A DNA stretch of 64,000 nt from UMGS755 sp045602005. GTDB lineage: Bacteria; Bacillota; Clostridia; UBA1381; UBA9506. Where the stretch lies: positions 9,562 to 73,561 of the forward strand of contig JAZSAS010000085.1 of the NCBI GenBank assembly GCA_045602005.1, in the 5' to 3' direction. The notes below the pieces were generated by a model. The model did no database searches. It had not been told where the DNA came from and saw only the letters and a list, made by a program, of their open reading frames with translations. Below are positions 60,605 to 64,000 of this stretch, one piece after another (position 1 is the first letter of the stretch; every line of letters begins with the position of its first letter). A program made the position numbers and the translations under genes.

Positions 60605-60739
60605 AACAATCTTTCCTTCCGTATGTTTTTCTGCTCTTTATTGTCTTGGTTTATTGCAAAAATATACTACTAATTACAAAAAAATAACAATATTCCCTCT
60701 TCGTTGGAGTGATATAACTGTAATTATATAAGATAAATG

Positions 60740-60776
60740 AAAAGCCTACCACTCCCTGGAGTGATAGGCTTTTCTA
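60740..60776 (-). terminator. Terminator of the paaK-ACT operon
   Basis: AAAAGCCTA-CCACTCC pairs with GGAGTG-ATAGGCTTTT around a CT loop; the minus strand ends in TTTTCATTT. Confidence 0.85.
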
Positions 60777-60802
60777 TTTGCAATGTAATTGTACTGTTAT
60801 TC

Positions 60803-61234
60803 TTAAAGCTTGTTAACATCTGCTTCTGTTATGAGCTTAAATCCTGCATTTACAAGTGCTGCTTCTGCATCCTCGTTGTTTTCAACTCTCAAAACAACAT
60901 AAGCGTGCTTTGCCGTACGAGCCATAAACGCATAAAGATATTCTACATTGATGTCTGCTTTATCGAGAACGTCAAGTGCTGCTGTGAGCTTGCCGGGTTC
61001 ATCACCAATTTTAACACCCACAACATCAACCACCTTAATCAGATAGCCCTGTTCTTCAAGCACTTTTTCTGTTGCTTTTTCGTCATTTACAATAAGGCGA
61101 AGAATTCCAAAATCTTCTGTTTCTGCAATAGAAAGCGCTCTTATATTCACATTATTCTTAGCAAGAATATCTGTAACCGAAACAATTGTGCCTTTTCTGT
61201 TTGGAATAAAAACTGTTAACTGTTTAATAGCCAT
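60803..61234 (-). CDS. Tandem ACT-domain protein
   Basis: A 143-residue protein with two ACT domains: the first (residues 1-68) has QLTVFIPNRKGTIVSVTDILAKNNVNIRALSIAET, the second (70-143) IGDEPGKLTAALDVLDKADINVEYLYAF. ACT domains bind amino acids, so it is a candidate sensor. It sits directly after phenylacetate-CoA ligase, a pairing seen in many anaerobes and archaea. ATG 61234 has GAGGAG 8 bases upstream; the longer frame from 61240 begins with TTG too close to that site. Confidence 0.88.
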   Translation of the reverse strand: MAIKQLTVFIPNRKGTIVSVTDILAKNNVNIRALSIAETEDFGILRLIVNDEKATEKVLEEQGYLIKVVDVVGVKIGDEPGKLTAALDVLDKADINVEYLYAFMARTAKHAYVVLRVENNEDAEAALVNAGFKLITEADVNKL

Positions 61235-61254
61235 TTTCAAATCTCCTCTCTCAT

Positions 61255-62562
61255 TTAAATCAATTTACGCTTATCAATAACACGAACTGCTTTACCTTCG
61301 CTTCTTGCAATGCTCTTTGGAGCAACAAGGTGAACTGTCGGGTTAATTCCGAGCATTGTCTTCATAGCATTTGCAAGAGTTTTTTCCATCGCAAGAACAT
61401 CCCTCACTTTATCTGTGAACTGTTCGGGGGACATTTCAACATTAACCTCAAAGGTATCTGTATTGTTTGCCCTGTCAACAACAATCTGATAGTTCGGCTG
61501 ATAGCCTTCGTTTAAAAGAACTGTTTCAATCTGGCTTGGAAATACATTAACGCCTCTAATAATGAGCATGTCATCTGTTCTGCCCATCGGCTTAGCCATT
61601 TTTATAAGTGTTCTGCCGCAGGAGCATTTCTTTCTTGACAGAACACAAATATCTCTTGTTCTGTACCGGAGTAACGGGAAAGCCTCTTTGTCAAGTGAAG
61701 TGAAAACAAGTTCACCCTTTTCGCCTTCGGGAAGAACTTCACCTGTATCAGGGTCAATAATTTCTGCAAGGAAGTGGTCTTCGTTAACGTGCATACCCAT
61801 CTGTTCGCTACATTCAAATGCAACGCCGGGACCACTTGTTTCAGTAAGACCATATATATCATAAGCGCGAATACCAAGTGTTTCTTCAATACCTTTGCGC
61901 ATTTCTTCTGTCCAGGGTTCTGCTCCAAAGATACCCGCTTTAAGCGGAATGTCCTCTGGCTTGTAGCCCTGCTCTTTTAAGGTTTCGCCGATGTATGCAG
62001 CATAAGAAGGAGTACAGCAAAGAATTGTGGCACTAAGGTCTGTCATGAACTGAATCTGACGTTCGGTGTTGCCGGATGACATTGGAAGCGTAAGACATCC
62101 GACCTTATGTGAACCACCGTTAAGTCCGGCACCACCCGTAAAAAGTCCGTATCCATAAGCGACCTGACAAACGTCCTTATTTGTACCACCTGCCGCTACA
62201 ATAGCACGGGCGCAACAATCTTCCCAAAGATCAATATCCTTCTGTGTGTAGAAAGCAACGACACGCCGGCCTGTTGTTCCTGATGTTGATTGAATACGCA
62301 CACACTCTTCAAGAGGTTTTGCTAATAATCCGTAAGGGTAAGCATCTCTTAAATCTGCTTTTGTAAGGAACGGAAGCTTATGTAAATCGTGGGTTCCTTT
62401 AATGTCTTCGGGTCTAACACCTTTTTCATCCATGAGGTTTTTGTAGTAAGGCACATTTTCATAAACGTGCTTAACCTGTTTCCTGAGTTTTTCTGATTGA
62501 AGCTTTTTCATTTCTTCAACCGGCATGGTTTCAATTTCTTTCTGATAATAGTTCTGAGCCAT
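61255..62562 (-). CDS. paaK: Phenylacetate-CoA ligase
   Basis: A 435-residue adenylate-forming enzyme that activates phenylacetate (or a related aryl acid) to its CoA thioester with ATP. The AMP-binding core has STSGTTGRRVVAFY near residue 91, YGLTETSGPG near 238 and YRTRDICVLSRKKCSCGRT near 302. The paaK type is recognised by the AEPWTEEMRKGIEE segment. It belongs to the anaerobic Clostridial clade that usually works with indolepyruvate:ferredoxin oxidoreductase, acting in either direction. The operon with the ACT protein is preceded by a T-box and a strong promoter. Confidence 0.94.
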   Translation of the reverse strand: MAQNYYQKEIETMPVEEMKKLQSEKLRKQVKHVYENVPYYKNLMDEKGVRPEDIKGTHDLHKLPFLTKADLRDAYPYGLLAKPLEECVRIQSTSGTTGRRVVAFYTQKDIDLWEDCCARAIVAAGGTNKDVCQVAYGYGLFTGGAGLNGGSHKVGCLTLPMSSGNTERQIQFMTDLSATILCCTPSYAAYIGETLKEQGYKPEDIPLKAGIFGAEPWTEEMRKGIEETLGIRAYDIYGLTETSGPGVAFECSEQMGMHVNEDHFLAEIIDPDTGEVLPEGEKGELVFTSLDKEAFPLLRYRTRDICVLSRKKCSCGRTLIKMAKPMGRTDDMLIIRGVNVFPSQIETVLLNEGYQPNYQIVVDRANNTDTFEVNVEMSPEQFTDKVRDVLAMEKTLANAMKTMLGINPTVHLVAPKSIARSEGKAVRVIDKRKLI

Positions 62563-62625
62563 TTTTGTTCATCCTTCCATTACACTTGAAATTTTGTTCA
62601 CACAAGCTTGCACTTTAGGAGAAAT

Positions 62626-62904
62626 AAAAAAAATCCCCTGCAATCCTGTTTAAGGATACAGAGGACGAAAATATAATTTCCGTGGTACCACCTCAGTTCG
62701 CCGCTATCTCACGGTAGCGACCTTATCAGGTACTAACATACCTTAGTTCTGTGACGGGAACACCCGTTGCCTCCTACTTGAAATTTCTTTCGTTCAGTGC
62801 ACTGCTAACAGAAGGAATTCGTCTTGGTCTCTACCTTTGCCTCGCACCAACCAGCAACTCTCTCCAGGTCCTTTCCAAGCTTACTTATTTCTGCTCAAAC
62901 GCAT
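62626..62904 (-). promoter_or_regulatory. T-box riboswitch, probable phenylalanine type
   Basis: On the minus strand, Stem I is closed by CAGAA with TTCTG and CTTGG with CCAAG. The specifier loop 3' strand reads ACGAATTCC, and the motif AGTA is on the 5' strand. The likely specifier is TTC (62817-62815), a Phe codon, in the usual GAA-NNN context. The conserved T-box GAGGTGGTACCACGG is at 62680-62695, and the terminator at 62626-62664 (CCTCTG-TCCT with AGGA-CAGGGG, then T7). Binding of uncharged tRNA would promote read-through. The leader precedes paaK by 64 bases. Confidence 0.88.
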
Positions 62905-62932
62905 TTAATTGTTTATGAAATTTATTATAATT

Positions 62933-62961
62933 ATTATATTACATCATTGCAAAAAAGTCAA
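62933..62961 (-). promoter_or_regulatory. Consensus promoter of the T-box-paaK-ACT operon
   Basis: TTGACT (62956-62961) and TATAAT (62933-62938) on the minus strand, 17 bases apart. Transcription should begin near 62926, just before the T-box Stem I. Confidence 0.85.
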
Positions 62962-63011
62962 TGGTTTTTGCAAAATTCATTGTAAAAAACAATACATTAT
63001 ATCCAGTAATA

Positions 63012-63040
63012 TTGCTTTTTATCCTTAATTATGATAAAAT
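63012..63040 (+). promoter_or_regulatory. Predicted promoter of the MaoC-like gene
   Basis: TTGCTT and TAAAAT spaced 17 bases, 36 bases before the ATG at 63076, divergent from the paaK promoter. Confidence 0.55.
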
Positions 63041-63075
63041 ATCAAAGTTAGAATTTTGAAAAGAGGCTTATTAAA

Positions 63076-63510
63076 ATGTATTTTGAAGAATTTGTTTTAG
63101 GTTCAAAAACTCAGATAGAACCTACCGTTATACATAAAAATGATATGGTTGATTTTGCAAATAAATATGATAATATTCCTCTCCATACCGATGAGGAATA
63201 TGCCAAATCCACTATTTTCGGCCAGCTCATTGCTCCGGGTGTTATGTCATTTATGTCTGTTTGGGCAAAATATCTTGAAAATGATTTGGCAGGCAGTGAG
63301 CTTCTTGCAGGTAAATCCACCAAAATTGAATGGATGAAACCTGTGTTTGCAGAGGATGTTTTAACAAGTACCTGCACCGTATCCAAGCTTACAAAGCGAA
63401 ACGAAAAAAACGGTATTGTTGAACTTACATTTGAAGTCTTTAATCAAAACAACGAATTAGTGCTGACTGATGTGACTGAAATGATTGTAAAGTGTAAGCC
63501 AGTAAAATAA
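63076..63510 (+). CDS. MaoC-like hydratase/dehydratase (hot-dog fold)
   Basis: A 144-residue single hot-dog domain. The hydratase motif is present as NIPLHTDEEYAKSTIFGQLIAPGVMS near residue 33, containing the Asp/Asn-x4-His dyad and the FGQ-IAPG block of MaoC enzymes. Such proteins hydrate enoyl-CoA or dehydrate 3-hydroxyacyl-CoA. It stands between the convergent acyl-CoA synthetase and divergent paaK genes, supporting a CoA-thioester pathway. GAGGC lies before the ATG. Confidence 0.88.
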   Translation: MYFEEFVLGSKTQIEPTVIHKNDMVDFANKYDNIPLHTDEEYAKSTIFGQLIAPGVMSFMSVWAKYLENDLAGSELLAGKSTKIEWMKPVFAEDVLTSTCTVSKLTKRNEKNGIVELTFEVFNQNNELVLTDVTEMIVKCKPVK

Positions 63511-63521
63511 AATCTTTCTAC

Positions 63522-63558
63522 AAAAAACAAGGAGACAGAATTGTCTCCTTGTTTTTAT
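63522..63558. terminator. Bidirectional terminator
   Basis: AAAACAAGGAGACA pairs with TGTCTCCTTGTTTT, with T runs on both strands, between the convergent MaoC-like and synthetase genes. Confidence 0.9.
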
Positions 63559-63589
63559 ACCATATTGTAGCTAAATGTTTTCCGAAAGA

Positions 63590-64000
63590 TTACTTATTCA
63601 TTTTCTCCAAATCGTTTTTACGGATTTCAACTCGTCTTACCTTACCGCTGATTGTTTTTGGAAGTTCATCAACAAATTCAACGATTCTCGGATATTTATA
63701 AGGAGCAGTATGTGTTTTAACATATTCCTGAATTTCTTTTTTCAGTTCGTCTGTTCCTTCTTTTCCCTTTACAAGCACGATGGTAGCCTTTACAATCTGA
63801 CCACGAACTTCATCGGGAACAGGCGTGATTGCACATTCCAAAACATAAGGAAGCTCCATGATAACGCTTTCAATTTCAAAAGGTCCGATACGGTAGCCGG
63901 ATGATTTGATAACATCATCAATTCTGCCAACATACCAAAGGTATCCGTCTTCGTCCATTGTCGCCTGGTCGCCGGTATGATAATATCCGTCATGCCATAC
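63590..64000 (-). CDS. Acyl-CoA synthetase (medium-chain/ACSM-type), C-terminal part
   Basis: The C-terminal 136 residues of an AMP-forming acyl-CoA synthetase, open at the right edge of the window. Visible are the HTGDQATMDEDGYLWYVGR segment (AMP-binding Asp), RIDDVIKSSGYRIGPFEIESV hinge motif, CAITPVPDEVRGQIVKA and the catalytic Lys in LPKTISGKVRRVEI. The enzyme activates a carboxylic acid with ATP and CoA. Substrate cannot be read from this part. The frame runs uninterrupted to base 64000, so it is a window cut. Confidence 0.92.
   Translation of the reverse strand, partial: VWHDGYYHTGDQATMDEDGYLWYVGRIDDVIKSSGYRIGPFEIESVIMELPYVLECAITPVPDEVRGQIVKATIVLVKGKEGTDELKKEIQEYVKTHTAPYKYPRIVEFVDELPKTISGKVRRVEIRKNDLEKMNK

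Noticed and set aside
60803..61219. Long plus-strand ORF over the ACT-domain gene
   Set aside because: It is the antisense of a conserved gene, and its translation (rich in Cys, Phe and Asn) is not protein-like.
62581..62960. The palindrome-rich stretch before paaK as a tRNA or CRISPR element
   Set aside because: The GGTACCAC block, Stem I and terminator fit a T-box leader; there are no repeated spacers, and no cloverleaf is seen.

Overview
The window is an ordinary, dense chromosomal stretch of a low-to-mid GC Gram-positive anaerobe, most likely a spore-forming member of the class Clostridia. The evidence is the gene content: an S-layer-homology surface protein, type III glutamine synthetase, YmfF/YmfH peptidase homologues, a DUF421/DUF4363 pair, two small CotF-like coat proteins, 2-oxoacid:ferredoxin oxidoreductase subunits, PyrR attenuation and a T-box. 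Promoters look like vegetative sigma-A sites (TTGACA, 17 bases, TATAAT), Shine-Dalgarno sites are strong, and GTG and TTG starts are common. I saw no rRNA, tRNA, CRISPR array, insertion sequence or prophage.

Layout. 0-10.2 kb (+): end of recR, trmN6-like methyltransferase, rsmI, two M16-family proteins, lgt, type III glutamine synthetase, a Na/Pi cotransporter and an amidohydrolase. 10.2-13.3 kb (-): SLH protein, nth, tlyA. 13.5-15.9 kb (+): a three-gene cassette of PqqD-like protein, S26-like peptidase and ABC exporter. 15.9-24.2 kb (+): PyrR-attenuated pyrimidine operon pyrR-pyrB-pyrC-pyrF-carA-carB. 24.3-31.1 kb: a membrane-anchored orphan, typA, dgt, dnaG, rpoD. 31.1-40.8 kb: a divergent polysaccharide deacetylase, yybS, gdpP, rplI, dnaB, tilS, hpt, ftsH. 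41-45.5 kb: PucR-like regulator with ftsEX, then rpsB-tsf. 45.6-49.7 kb: SLC13/ArsB-like transporter, walJ, rlmH, then small proteins and DUF421/DUF4363 on the minus strand. 49.8-52.6 kb: P-loop ATPase, ferredoxin and alpha and beta subunits of a 2-oxoacid oxidoreductase. 52.7-59 kb: recX, coaBC, priA, def, fmt, exoA. 59-60.6 kb (-): tyrosine recombinase and CotF-like pair. 60.8-64 kb: phenylacetate-CoA ligase and tandem-ACT protein behind a T-box, a MaoC-like hydratase, and the end of an acyl-CoA synthetase.

How the genes work together. The pyr operon supplies UMP precursors under PyrR control, but its CarA has lost two of the three glutaminase catalytic residues (Cys to Gly, His to Asp). 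The enzyme should therefore use free ammonia. Replication, transcription and translation functions (dnaG, rpoD, dnaB, rplI, rpsB, tsf, priA, def, fmt) are arranged as in other Firmicutes. The right end looks like an aromatic or acyl-acid CoA-activation module; its T-box specifier reads best as UUC (Phe), linking it to phenylalanine supply.

Most worth a second look: the catalytically altered CarA, the PqqD/S26/ABC cassette that lacks a visible precursor or maturase, the Phe-type T-box on paaK, and the two perfect dyads in front of the stand-alone tyrosine recombinase.
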